Positions 48,906 to 57,081 of a stretch of 64,000 nt of DNA are shown here, one piece after another. The notes beneath the pieces were generated by a model. The model saw only the letters and a program-made list of their open reading frames with translations. It was not told the origin of the DNA and ran no database searches. The DNA comes from Nonomuraea sp. NEAU-A123. GTDB taxonomy: Bacteria; Actinomycetota; Actinomycetes; Streptosporangiales; Streptosporangiaceae. Both the position numbers and the translations under genes were made by a program. Positions within the stretch are counted from its first letter, which is position 1; each line of letters starts with the position of its first letter. Location of the stretch: NCBI RefSeq assembly GCF_018603905.1, contig NZ_JAHFZZ010000021.1:62001-126000 (forward strand). The letters are read 5' to 3'.

Positions 48906-50065
48906 CCGAGCACCTCCACGATGTCCAGCAGGGTCCGTTCCGGTGACCAGATGGCCGAGTCGAGTTCGAGGTGCTCCGGTCCGGTGTCCTCCACGTAGAA
49001 GACGTCGGGCGGGGTGGCGGGGAAGCCGGCGTCGAGCACGAAGGAGACCCCCAGGTCGTTCGTCGAGACGATCAGCGCCACGCGATCTCGATCGAGCTCC
49101 AGGGTCTCCACGGTGAAGCCCCGTCGCTCGAGTTCCATGACTTCCATCTCGACCCGGCAGGCGAACACGTCCTGGGCCGAGGATTCGGGCAGGGGAGGAG
49201 CCGGTTGAGCGCCGACAGCCTGAGCCGGTGCGGGTACGGGACCGATGATGGGCCCGGCCGTGTCCGGGCGCAGGCTCACCGCGGCGCCGCGAAGCTGCCA
49301 GTAGATCTCCACGCAGGTCAGCACGAACCAGGCCACGATCGCCGCGACGATCTGCTCGTCCGGGTAGTCCAGCTCGGTCATGTTGACGTACTGCCAGACA
49401 GGCAGCGCGCCCTCGCCGGGCTGGCCTACGGTCGTCCGGTCGTCCCAGCCGAAGCACGCGATCCGGATCGGGAAGCCCGTCAGACCGTCGACCGTCGGGA
49501 AGAGAGAGCTCAGGTACGCGAACGCGTTGAGATGATCGCCGTCGGCTTCGAAGTAGACGAGCACCGCCGGGTGCGAGGGGAACTCCAGGGCGCTGATCTC
49601 CGCGGCGCCCGTCGAGCCCTCGATCAGCCGGCTCACCCCGCCGTCGCTGACGAACGCCCCTGTGTGCAGCGCGGCATGCCGGGAGAAGTCCGGGATCTGG
49701 CGTAACGCGTCGTGGACCAGACCGGTGACCCGCCCACTCGTGCCGCCGGCGAAGCTCATCGGAGAGACCAGCACCGCCGGCCGCGGGTCGGTGGTCATCG
49801 AGCGCAGCCGCCCGATCGTGCCCAGGGGATAGCGCGCGTTCAGGCTTTTGTAACGTTCCAGAAGTAACTGCCGCCGGTGCTCTTCGTCCAGGTAGGCCAT
49901 CCGCGCGGCGTGCCGCCGTTCATCGGCGACCCGGCTCAGCCGGTCTTGGTGGTTCAGCGTACGGATGACGCCACGGGTGCGTAGTTCGTCTCCGATGAGT
50001 TCCGGAATCAAATTGACCAAGCCACTGATCAGAGATCCACCAATGAGACTCAGAAACCACTCCAC
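48902..50065 (-). CDS. Membrane-anchored protein with E2/RWD-like C-terminal domain, first gene of the E1-E2-JAMM operon
   Basis: A 387-residue protein. A hydrophobic N-terminal segment (WFLSLIGGSLISGLVNLIPELIG) probably inserts in or on the membrane, and a basic helix follows (residues about 28-70). The middle part (about 85-290) is an unrecognised alpha/beta domain (PAVLVSPMSFAGGTSG, HPAVLVYFEADGDHLNAF). After a Pro/Ala linker, the last 85 residues (MEVMELERRGF, GFPATPPDVFYV, IWSPERTLLDIVEVLG) resemble the UBC/RWD fold without an active cysteine. GTG 50065 is used because the membrane segment starts there. It is coupled to the JAMM gene by ATGA. Confidence 0.8.
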   Translation of the reverse strand: MEWFLSLIGGSLISGLVNLIPELIGDELRTRGVIRTLNHQDRLSRVADERRHAARMAYLDEEHRRQLLLERYKSLNARYPLGTIGRLRSMTTDPRPAVLVSPMSFAGGTSGRVTGLVHDALRQIPDFSRHAALHTGAFVSDGGVSRLIEGSTGAAEISALEFPSHPAVLVYFEADGDHLNAFAYLSSLFPTVDGLTGFPIRIACFGWDDRTTVGQPGEGALPVWQYVNMTELDYPDEQIVAAIVAWFVLTCVEIYWQLRGAAVSLRPDTAGPIIGPVPAPAQAVGAQPAPPLPESSAQDVFACRVEMEVMELERRGFTVETLELDRDRVALIVSTNDLGVSFVLDAGFPATPPDVFYVEDTGPEHLELDSAIWSPERTLLDIVEVLG

Positions 50066-50125
50066 GCCCCACGCCCCCCTGTTACCTCCACAACGGGATT
50101 CCCCAGGTCCCGTGGACTGGAGGCC

Positions 50126-50131
50126 ATCATA
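50126..50131 (-). promoter_or_regulatory. Candidate -10 element for the E1-E2-JAMM operon
   Basis: Minus-strand TATGAT is one base from TATAAT and about 60 bases upstream of GTG 50065. No good -35 element is placed at 17-18 bases. The 265-base divergent gap to the gene at 50333 is AT-richer than the rest. Confidence 0.35.
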
Positions 50132-50306
50132 AACCGCTATGACCGGAGAATCATGCCATTTAACGCATTGGGGGGTGCGCATTCAAAGATTCCGAAATCA
50201 ATATTAGAGTCCGGCCGTTAGCTGGTGGCATTGGGATGAATTGCCCGATATGTGGGCCATCATTCGGACGATGGGGATTTCGGCTATGGTGCCCCGTACT
50301 CGAGTT

Positions 50307-50316
50307 GATCTAGATC
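50307..50316. promoter_or_regulatory. Perfect 10-bp palindrome upstream of the membrane-protein gene
   Basis: GATCTAGATC lies directly before the AGGAG of the gene at 50333. It could be a regulator site at the promoter or leader. A palindrome of this size can also occur by chance. Confidence 0.25.
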
Positions 50317-50332
50317 GTAGGAGTGCGCGGTG

Positions 50333-51247
50333 ATGAACGTGAGAGAGCCCGACTGGGCGTACGTGGCCAGGTCCCTTGTCAAGGTCCTGGCCGTTACCGC
50401 GGCGCTCTTACTGGTCCTCGGCGTGACCGAGCGGGTTCTGTGGCTGTTCATCGACTTCGACGACGAGCGGATGGCCCAGGTGTACGGCACGGCCGCCCGC
50501 GTCGTGAACCCGGACAAGCGCCTGGCGAGCGGCTACAGCGATGGCGGGGGACTGTGGGGGACGACCTACACGCTGTTGGGGGAGCCGCGCAAGGCCGGTC
50601 GCGGCGAGGGTGGGGAAGAGTACGTAATTGAGGAGAACTCATTCGGGGCCGTCCGGGCTCCCTCTCTCGAAGGGCCGTCCGGCGGCCTGGCCCAGGCGAT
50701 CGATTCCGTGGTGGAGGACGCTGACGTCGACGAAGAGCTGACGGAGAAGGCCCGGAAGACCATCGACGCACTACCCCAGACGCTCGACGCGGTCGCGGTC
50801 GTGGAGTTCGCGGACACGATGACCACCGATCGGCTCGTCGCCTTCAACCGGAGGCACACAATCTGCGGAGGGGCGGACACCTCCTACATCTACTCGCTGT
50901 CCTACTACGACGACTCCAGCGACCCGGCCGCGGCGAACGCGGTTGTCTGGAACCGCGACATGACCAAGGACGGCTTCTCGGTAGAGGTCACCTATCAGTG
51001 CGAGACCGAGCCCGCGGCGGCGCTGATGGAGTTCCGCCGGTGGGTCGGGCTGCTCGGCGAGGGGGACGACCTCCAGGAGTTCGGTCTGGACTACGACTGG
51101 CTCGTCGACGACGCCGAGGAGGGCGTCGTGCACGGGCTCGTCGTCGACGGCTGGAAACTCGCCGACCTGCGCAAGCTCCTCGACGATCCGGAGGTGCGGA
51201 CGGTTCACCTCGCCGACGTCGCCTTCGACCTCGGCGAGGTCGGGTAG
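50333..51247 (+). CDS. Membrane-anchored protein of unknown function
   Basis: A 304-residue protein with one N-terminal membrane helix (VKVLAVTAALLLVLGVTERVLWLF, about 17-40) and an outside domain of about 260 residues. This domain is acidic with two cysteines (HTICGG, TYQCET) and a Ser/Tyr-rich strand region (SYIYSLSYYDDSS). No family is recognised. An AGGAG (50319-50323) fits ATG 50333 or GTG 50330. A perfect GATCTAGATC palindrome (50307-50316) lies just upstream. It is divergent from the ubiquitin-like operon and may share its control. Confidence 0.75.
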   Translation: MNVREPDWAYVARSLVKVLAVTAALLLVLGVTERVLWLFIDFDDERMAQVYGTAARVVNPDKRLASGYSDGGGLWGTTYTLLGEPRKAGRGEGGEEYVIEENSFGAVRAPSLEGPSGGLAQAIDSVVEDADVDEELTEKARKTIDALPQTLDAVAVVEFADTMTTDRLVAFNRRHTICGGADTSYIYSLSYYDDSSDPAAANAVVWNRDMTKDGFSVEVTYQCETEPAAALMEFRRWVGLLGEGDDLQEFGLDYDWLVDDAEEGVVHGLVVDGWKLADLRKLLDDPEVRTVHLADVAFDLGEVG

Positions 51248-51571
51248 CGAGGCTGATCCCGACAAATCTGATGATATATGGCCGAACGCAGTTACGATCT
51301 TACTCACTGTTAGACTATCGTGCCTGCTGGGAATTCCGGTTTCCCGATTGCCCATCGTTCCGCTGAGACCGAGGATGCCCATGTCGTCTGGCCCCGCCAT
51401 GCCTCAGTCCGCACCGCATCAGGCACTCATCCGTGCCGGCGTCGCGGAAGGGCGCGCGTCATACCGACGCGGCCCCGGCCGGCCGCTGCGCGAGACCCCC
51501 ACGCGCCGCTAGCGCAGGCTCTCCGGCGGTCAATAGCTCTCCGCCGGGTTCCCCCCGACCCCAGGATTGTC
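51248..51571 (+). other. Intergenic region upstream of the conservon
   Basis: A 324-base gap. The first 80 bases are AT-rich and contain TTAGACTAT (TAGACT at 51311-51316), a plausible -10 element. The rest is GC-rich and read through by an open frame that continues into cvnA but has no ribosome-binding site. No other gene is seen. Confidence 0.45.
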
Positions 51572-53131
51572 ATGCTGCAAGACTCCTTCAGCGTCCCCAT
51601 AGTGATCGGCGCCGCCGTTCTCGTCCTCGCCCTCGTGGGCGTCCTGACCCTCCACCTGCGTGTACGCCGCGACCTCGCCCGGGCCCGTGCGCAGCTCGTT
51701 CAGGCCCGTCGGGCCCAAGAGCACCTGACGGGCGAGTCCAGCGCCAGGGACCAGCGGCTGGTGCGCGCGGAGCGCCAGGCCAAGGAGAGCGCGGAGCTGC
51801 TGCGCGAGGCACGCGCCCAGCAGGACCTCGTGCGCGCCGAGACCGAGTACCTGGTCTCGACCCGGATTCCCGCCCTGCTGTCGCACCTGCGCGCCCCGCA
51901 CGTGATCGTGCCCGGCGTACAGAACCCGGCGCTCGCCGGCACGAACGTCGAAAGGCTGCACCGCGCCATCCTCGACACGCTCACCCGCGGCGTCCGCGAG
52001 GAAGGCGAGCGCATCGACGAGGCGGCCCAGGCGGTCGTCAGAGGCGCGATCTCCCGCGTGCAGACCCAGGCGCTACGCGCCCAGGACCTGCTCGCGGACG
52101 TGCAGAAGCGCTACAGCGGTGATGAGCACACCACGCTGCTGCGCGAGGTGCTGGGGCTTGACATGTTCAACGAACTCATCATCCGTCGCGTACAGGCCAC
52201 CGGCATCGCCTGCGGCGCCACGCCCGGCCTGTCGCGTGACGACACCTATCTGGTGGACCTCATGGTGGGCGCCATCTCACGGGTGGAGAACTTCGAGCAG
52301 CGCATCGAGGGCCCGGCCAACCACCTGCGCCGCCGGATCGGGGTCGCCGCCCGCGCGGCGGAGTCGATCCTGTTCACCACCGCCGAGTTGCTGGCCAACG
52401 CGGTCCACCACTCCCACGGCACGCTGAAGGTGACCATCGCCGTGCACGAGACCAACAACGGCGCCGCCATCGTCATCGACGACGCCGGCGTCGGCCTCAA
52501 CGAGGAGCAGTACGCCCGCGCGACCCGCCTGCTGAGCGGCACCCATCCGGTACGCCTGGTCGACCTGGGCAACCCGCCCCGCACCGGCTGGGCCGCGATC
52601 GGTCGCCAGGTCGCGCACTACGGCATGCAGGTCACGATCAAGAAGAGCGCCTTCGGCGGCGTCCAGGCCGTGTTGAGCATTCCGGCGGCCCTGCTGGTGG
52701 AGATGCCCGAGGACAGCAGGCCGTCGGTGCTGGCCCCCGAGCCGGTCCGCGCCGGCGTCCCGACCGCCGCCACGGTCATCCGATCGGAACCCGCGGCCGC
52801 CTTTCGACCGGAGCCCGTCGCCTCCTCCGTACGGCCCGAGCCCGCGCAAGCGCGTCGTCCGGAACCCGCGACGGGGCCCCAGCAACGGCAAGCCCAGGCG
52901 GAGGATCTGGCGCCGCTGCCGCAGCGCCGACGCCAGCCGACGCGTGCCGCGTCCGGCTCCAGGCCCACCGGCGAACCGGGCGGCTCCGGTGGTTCCGACG
53001 GCTCGGGCGGAAAGTTGCTCACCACTCCGGAGGAGGCCCAGAAGCGGTGGGGAGACTTCCAGGTCGGAGCCGAAGCGGGCCGCCGCGAAGCGCTCCCGCC
53101 GCAGCAGCATGACATCACCGAAGGGAATTGA
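51572..53131 (+). CDS. cvnA: Conservon sensor protein, histidine kinase-like ATPase
   Basis: A 519-residue membrane protein, the first conservon component. One membrane helix lies at about 8-30 (IVIGAAVLVLALVGVLTL), then a long coiled-coil of Arg/Ala/Glu-rich repeats, and a HATPase_c domain (TAELLANAVHHSHG, VIDDAGVGLN, GWAAIGRQVAHYG). No phosphoacceptor histidine box is seen, as usual in CvnA proteins. A Pro/Arg/Glu tail ends it. These proteins assemble with the roadblock, DUF742 and GTPase partners at the membrane, like a GPCR-style complex. ATG 51572 has AGGA nearby. Confidence 0.92.
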   Translation: MLQDSFSVPIVIGAAVLVLALVGVLTLHLRVRRDLARARAQLVQARRAQEHLTGESSARDQRLVRAERQAKESAELLREARAQQDLVRAETEYLVSTRIPALLSHLRAPHVIVPGVQNPALAGTNVERLHRAILDTLTRGVREEGERIDEAAQAVVRGAISRVQTQALRAQDLLADVQKRYSGDEHTTLLREVLGLDMFNELIIRRVQATGIACGATPGLSRDDTYLVDLMVGAISRVENFEQRIEGPANHLRRRIGVAARAAESILFTTAELLANAVHHSHGTLKVTIAVHETNNGAAIVIDDAGVGLNEEQYARATRLLSGTHPVRLVDLGNPPRTGWAAIGRQVAHYGMQVTIKKSAFGGVQAVLSIPAALLVEMPEDSRPSVLAPEPVRAGVPTAATVIRSEPAAAFRPEPVASSVRPEPAQARRPEPATGPQQRQAQAEDLAPLPQRRRQPTRAASGSRPTGEPGGSGGSDGSGGKLLTTPEEAQKRWGDFQVGAEAGRREALPPQQHDITEGN

Positions 53132-53138
53132 CCGCTCC

Positions 53139-53594
53139 ATGGACACACACAGTGCTTCCGGTCGTGTTCAGACCAAGGGGCGCCCGTTGTCCCTCGACGT
53201 GTCCTGGGTCCTGTCGCCCCTGCTGGCACTGCCCGGAGTCGTCCGCGGCGTGGTGCTGAGCCGTGACGGGCTCATCCTCGGCGGCTCGGCCGACGTCGGC
53301 GTCGAGACCGGCGAGCGCGCCGCCGCTATGACGAGCTCTGTCCTGGGGGCCGCCCGCGCCCTGTGCGACGGCCTCAGCAACGGCACCGAGGGCGAGGTGG
53401 TCGACATCGTCATCTCGGCCGGCAGCGGCTACTACTACGTTGCCCCGGCCGGCGACCGCGCCGCCATCGTCGTCGCCGCCACCGGAGCGGTCAACATCGG
53501 CTCGCTGGCCTACGAGGTGCAGCTCCAGGTGCAGAAGCTGATCAAGGCTCTCGACGAGGCCAGCGCGGCCAGGGTGCCGGGCGTCCGGACATGA
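53139..53594 (+). CDS. cvnB: Roadblock/LC7 domain protein (conservon B)
   Basis: A 151-residue roadblock/LC7 protein, the proposed GTPase-activating or scaffolding partner of the conservon GTPase. The pattern LLALPGVVRGVVLSRDGLILGGSADV, then VDIVISAGSGYYYVAPAGDRAAIVV, is the canonical alpha/beta roadblock fold. It starts 7 bases after the cvnA stop and overlaps cvnC by ATGA. Confidence 0.95.
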   Translation: MDTHSASGRVQTKGRPLSLDVSWVLSPLLALPGVVRGVVLSRDGLILGGSADVGVETGERAAAMTSSVLGAARALCDGLSNGTEGEVVDIVISAGSGYYYVAPAGDRAAIVVAATGAVNIGSLAYEVQLQVQKLIKALDEASAARVPGVRT

Positions 53595-53941
53595 CCTCCG
53601 GACGGCAGCGGCGGCGGGTCGTCCCGGACTACATGGCCGCCGCGAGATTGACCTTGCCCGAGCACATCACCGTCGAACGCACGACCCTGGTCTCCATCGT
53701 GCCCGACGCCGCCACCGACGGGCTTGACCCTCCGGCGTCGCATCTGCTGGCACTGCTGCGGGACGGGCCGTTGTCGGTGTACGAATGCGCCGCGCACCTG
53801 GGCCTGCCGTACTGCGTGGTGCGGTTGCTGGTCGCCGGGCTCGTCGGCGGCGGAACGCTGCTGACCCGCGATCCGCCGGCCGCCGACCTGCCCGACATCG
53901 AGATCTTGGAGTTGGTGCTCAGTGGCCTCCGCGCTCTCTGA
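53591..53941 (+). CDS. cvnC: DUF742 winged-helix protein (conservon C)
   Basis: A 116-residue DUF742 protein. It has the winged-helix-like core SHLLALLRDGPLSVYECAAHLGLPYCVVRLLVAGLVGGGTLLTRDP. DUF742 proteins are always found in conservons and are thought to link the sensor to the GTPase. It overlaps cvnB by 4 bases and cvnD by 20 bases, so all are coupled. Confidence 0.94.
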   Translation: MTSGRQRRRVVPDYMAAARLTLPEHITVERTTLVSIVPDAATDGLDPPASHLLALLRDGPLSVYECAAHLGLPYCVVRLLVAGLVGGGTLLTRDPPAADLPDIEILELVLSGLRAL

Positions 53942-54500
53942 CAGCCGTATCAGTACCGAACACATCCCCGTCAAACTGGTCATCGCAGGACCGTTCGGCG
54001 TAGGCAAGACGACCATCGTGGACGCGCTCTCGGAGATCAAGCCCCTCAACACCGAGGAGGTGCTCACCCAGGCGGGCACGCTGGTCGACGACCTCAGCGG
54101 CGTGAACCAGAAGACGACCACGACCACCGCGATCGACTTCGGTCGGCTCACCCTGCCGGGTGTGGTGCTCTACCTGTTCGGGGCGCCGGGACAGACCCGG
54201 TTCCAGGTCCTGTGGAAGGAGCTGGTCCGCGGCGCGCTGGGCGTGCTGGTGCTGGCCGACACCCGCCGCATCGACGACAGCTTCGCCGTACTCGACCTGG
54301 TGGAGAACGCCGGCATCCGCTACGCGGTGGCCGTCAACCACTTCCCCGACTCCCCGGATTACCCGCTGGAAACCGTGCGCAAGGCGCTCGACCTGGACCC
54401 GAGCACGCCGCTGGTGGTGTGCGACGCACGCGACCCCGCCTCCGCCCGCGCCTCACTGATCGCGCTGGTGGAGCACATCAGAGAGCTGGTGCTGTCATGA
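53922..54500 (+). CDS. cvnD: Small Ras-like GTPase (conservon D)
   Basis: A 192-residue GTP/ATP-binding protein with P-loop GPFGVGKTT (24-32), TTTTTAIDFGRL switch, LFGAPGQ (the DxxG equivalent), and NHFP in place of NKxD. It is the output switch of the conservon. GTG 53922 lies inside cvnC, and its stop overlaps the P450 start (ATGA). Confidence 0.95.
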   Translation: MASALSDSRISTEHIPVKLVIAGPFGVGKTTIVDALSEIKPLNTEEVLTQAGTLVDDLSGVNQKTTTTTAIDFGRLTLPGVVLYLFGAPGQTRFQVLWKELVRGALGVLVLADTRRIDDSFAVLDLVENAGIRYAVAVNHFPDSPDYPLETVRKALDLDPSTPLVVCDARDPASARASLIALVEHIRELVLS

Positions 54501-55813
54501 CCCTGCGCTACATGCCCGACGCCGGGCGGCTGTACGGGGAGGAGTACGCCAGGGACCCGCAGGCGGTCTACGCGGAGCTGCGCCGGCGGCACGGCGCGGT
54601 CGCGCCCGTGGAGATCGCCCCGGGCATCGAGGCCCACCTGGTGATCGGCTATCAGGCCGCCGTGGACGTGCTCACCGACGCCGGCGGCGTCTGGAGCAAG
54701 AACCCCAGCGCCTGGCAGGCCCGGCTCCCCGCCACTCCGGACGCCGCGGGAATGACCGCCATGCTCGGCTACCGGCCCAGCGCGCTGTTCACCGACGGGG
54801 CCGAGCACGCCCGCTACCGGAAGGTGGCCTCCGACTGCTTCGCGCTGGTCCAGCCGCACAAGCTGCGTCAGATGGTGATCGAGGTGTCCGACTCGCTCAT
54901 CGCCCAGTTCGCCGCGAAGGGCGAGGCCGACCTGGCCGCCGACTTCGCCCGGCCCATCCCGCTGCGCGTCTTCAACCTGCTCTTCGGGCGGCCCGACTCC
55001 GACAGCGCCACCCTGAGCCAGGCCCTGTCGGACATGATGGAGGCGGACGGCGAGGTGGGCGCGCGGGGCAGCGACGCCTTCAGCCAGTACATCGGCGAGC
55101 TGATCCAGGCCAAGTACGCCCAGCGGGGCGACGACCTGACCTCCTGGTTCATCGACCATCCAGCCGGTCTGGAGGGCGACGAGCTGGTGCAGTCCGTGGT
55201 GCTCGTCATGGCCGCGGGCTTCGACCCCACGTCCAGTCTGATCTCCAACGCGATCTCCCGGATGGTCAGTGACGACCGCTACTACAGCTCCCTGTCCAAT
55301 GGCGCGCTCAGCACGTACGACGCCCTGATGGAAGCCCTGCGCGCCGAGCCCGCCATGGCGAACTTCGGCCCGTACTTCGTGCGCCGGCCCGTGCACTTCC
55401 ACGGCACCTGGATCCAGCCGGAAGAGCTGGTCCTCGTCTCCTATGCCGCGGCCAACACCGAGCCCACCAACGTGCCTGAGGAACTGCGCTCGGACGGCGG
55501 CGCCTACCTGGGCTTCGGCGCCGGGCCGCACCGCTGCCCGGCCAGCGACCCGGCCTTGCTCATCGCCGTGACCGCGATCGAGCGCCTGACCTCTCACCTG
55601 TCCGACCTCGAACTGACCGTGCCGCGCGAGGAACTGCCGTGGCGGCCGGGCCCGTTCCACCGGTCGCTGGCCCACCTACCGGTGCGCTTCACCCCCATCC
55701 GCCCCGATCAGCCAGGAGATTCCCCTTGGGCCCCGCACGCCCCGTCCCCCTCGGCGCCAATCGCCTCGCCGAGCTCCACCAGCTACGTGACCTCGGCTCC
55801 CTGGTCGTCGTAG
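54497..55813 (+). CDS. cvnE: Cytochrome P450 (conservon E)
   Basis: A 438-residue P450, fifth member of the conservon as in the cvn9-10 type clusters of Streptomyces. The heme loop is FGAGPHRCPAS (Cys ligand, with Pro-Ala in place of the usual x-Gly), the I-helix has AAGFDPTSS, and EALR in MEALRAEP is the ExxR. The usual acidic-alcohol pair of the I-helix is shifted, so the catalytic cycle may be altered. A Pro/Ser tail ends it. The product of the conservon P450s is unknown. It is followed by a start and stub of a second P450. Confidence 0.93.
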   Translation: MTLRYMPDAGRLYGEEYARDPQAVYAELRRRHGAVAPVEIAPGIEAHLVIGYQAAVDVLTDAGGVWSKNPSAWQARLPATPDAAGMTAMLGYRPSALFTDGAEHARYRKVASDCFALVQPHKLRQMVIEVSDSLIAQFAAKGEADLAADFARPIPLRVFNLLFGRPDSDSATLSQALSDMMEADGEVGARGSDAFSQYIGELIQAKYAQRGDDLTSWFIDHPAGLEGDELVQSVVLVMAAGFDPTSSLISNAISRMVSDDRYYSSLSNGALSTYDALMEALRAEPAMANFGPYFVRRPVHFHGTWIQPEELVLVSYAAANTEPTNVPEELRSDGGAYLGFGAGPHRCPASDPALLIAVTAIERLTSHLSDLELTVPREELPWRPGPFHRSLAHLPVRFTPIRPDQPGDSPWAPHAPSPSAPIASPSSTSYVTSAPWSS

Positions 55814-55827
55814 AACTCCCGGCCTGA
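55726..55827 (+). pseudogene. Truncated second conservon P450 (33-residue stub)
   Basis: TTG 55726 has AGGAG 7 bases upstream and reads GPARPVPLGANRLAELHQLRDLGSLVVVELPA before TGA 55827, overlapping the tail of cvnE in another frame. The start pattern (x-PVPLGANR.. HxLRDLGxLVxVELPxG) resembles the N-terminus of the second P450 gene found in some conservons. The rest is absent; the serine hydrolase gene begins about 70 bases on. A deletion or recombination is the likely cause. Confidence 0.5.
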
Positions 55828-55898
55828 GTCGTCACCGCCACCGCAACCCCGGAGCTGGGTGCGCCCCTACGGTCGCGGACCGCTGCCGCGTCGGCGCT

Positions 55899-57005
55899 TC
55901 AGCCCGCCAGCCGCAGTGCCTCCCCGGCGACCGCGTGGCGCAGGGCGCGGATGCCGTCGCGGCCGCGTACGGGGTGGACGGCGTTCGTCAGTAGCACCAC
56001 GGTCAGCCCGCGCGCGGGATCGACGACCAGCGAGGTGCCGGTGAACCCGGAGTGGCCGAAGGCGGCGCCGCCCAGCGGTCCCACGATGGCCGGGTCGCCG
56101 ATCCGTACGCCGAGACCGTGCCGGAACGCCGCGCCCTCCGCTCCCTGGTCGCGGAGCATCTCGGCCGTGGTCTCCGGGCGCAGTAACCCGCCGCCGCCGA
56201 GTCGAAGCGTCTCGCCGAACGTCAGCAGGTCGTCCGCCGTCGCGAACACGCCCGCGTGCCCCGCCACGCCGCCCAAGCCATACGCGGTCTCGTCGTGCAC
56301 CTCGCCGCGCACACAACCGGGCACCTGTGGCTCGGGCGTCCAGCCCGCGACGGTCCCGTCGGTGGCGGCGGCTCCTTGGCGCTCCGGTTTCCATTCGGTG
56401 GCGGCGACCCGGGGGAGCGTTGCCGGCCCCGGCCGGTAGCCGGTGTCCGCCAGGCCAAGCACGCCCGTGACCCGGTCGCCGACCAGCGCGTCCAGCGGTG
56501 CGCCGCCCGCCAACTCGGCGATGCGGCCCACCATGACCATGCCCACGTCGGTGTAGAGGTAAGGACCGCCGATCGGGCCGGTGACCGGGGTATTGATCAT
56601 GGCCGCCATGCGGGTGGCCGGGTCGGCGTCGGGGAGTTCGAGATCGATGCGGCGGGTGGGCTGCAGACCGGCCGTGTGGGTGAGCAGGCGCCGCAGCGTG
56701 ACCCGCCGGTCGCCGGCCGGCAGCCAGGCCGCCACCGGCTCGTCGAGGTCCAGGAGGCCCTCTTCGACCAGCGACAGCACCACGGCCGTGGTGAACAGCT
56801 TGCTGATCGACGCCAGGTCGAAGATCGCGTCGCGCCCAGCCGGCGGCCGGTCTGCGGCCAGGGTCCCCTCGGCGTCGGCATAGCGGACGAGCTCGCCCGT
56901 CGCGGCCGAGGCCGCGACGGAGCCGTCCACGGCGATCAGCGCCACCGCCGCCGAGCACACGCGCGGCACGCCGTCCGCAAGGATCGCGTCCAGCCGGTCG
57001 GACAT
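55899..57005 (-). CDS. Serine hydrolase of the beta-lactamase fold, AmiE-like
   Basis: A 368-residue PF00144 serine hydrolase with no signal peptide. SxxK is ISKL in DLASISKL (about 67-70), the second motif is YTDVG (Asp where YxN is usual), and the third is FGHSGFTG. It lies in a MurNAc-recycling cluster next to murQ and namZ. In Bacillus subtilis the equivalent position is held by AmiE, a beta-lactamase-fold amidase that splits MurNAc from L-Ala peptides. That assignment here is by context. ATG 57005 has GGGGAGG 8 bases upstream. Confidence 0.88.
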   Translation of the reverse strand: MSDRLDAILADGVPRVCSAAVALIAVDGSVAASAATGELVRYADAEGTLAADRPPAGRDAIFDLASISKLFTTAVVLSLVEEGLLDLDEPVAAWLPAGDRRVTLRRLLTHTAGLQPTRRIDLELPDADPATRMAAMINTPVTGPIGGPYLYTDVGMVMVGRIAELAGGAPLDALVGDRVTGVLGLADTGYRPGPATLPRVAATEWKPERQGAAATDGTVAGWTPEPQVPGCVRGEVHDETAYGLGGVAGHAGVFATADDLLTFGETLRLGGGGLLRPETTAEMLRDQGAEGAAFRHGLGVRIGDPAIVGPLGGAAFGHSGFTGTSLVVDPARGLTVVLLTNAVHPVRGRDGIRALRHAVAGEALRLAG

Positions 57006-57081
57006 CGTTCGGCCTCCCCGTGAGTACAACCCCGTGCAGGCGCTCCCGCGCGGTCACTTCCGTGCGGTCACTCCCGTGCGG

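Noticed and set aside
47661..49457. A longer N-terminus (598 residues) for the JAMM protein
   Set aside because: The first 184 residues are antisense-like Arg/Gly-rich sequence overlapping the upstream gene. ATG 48905 has a good ribosome-binding site and starts directly at the MPN domain.
45739..50065. Type II CBASS as the identity of the E1-E2-JAMM operon
   Set aside because: No CD-NTase (GS-x-D-x-D nucleotidyltransferase) or effector such as a phospholipase or nuclease is encoded beside it; E1 and E2 are separate proteins rather than a Cap2 fusion.
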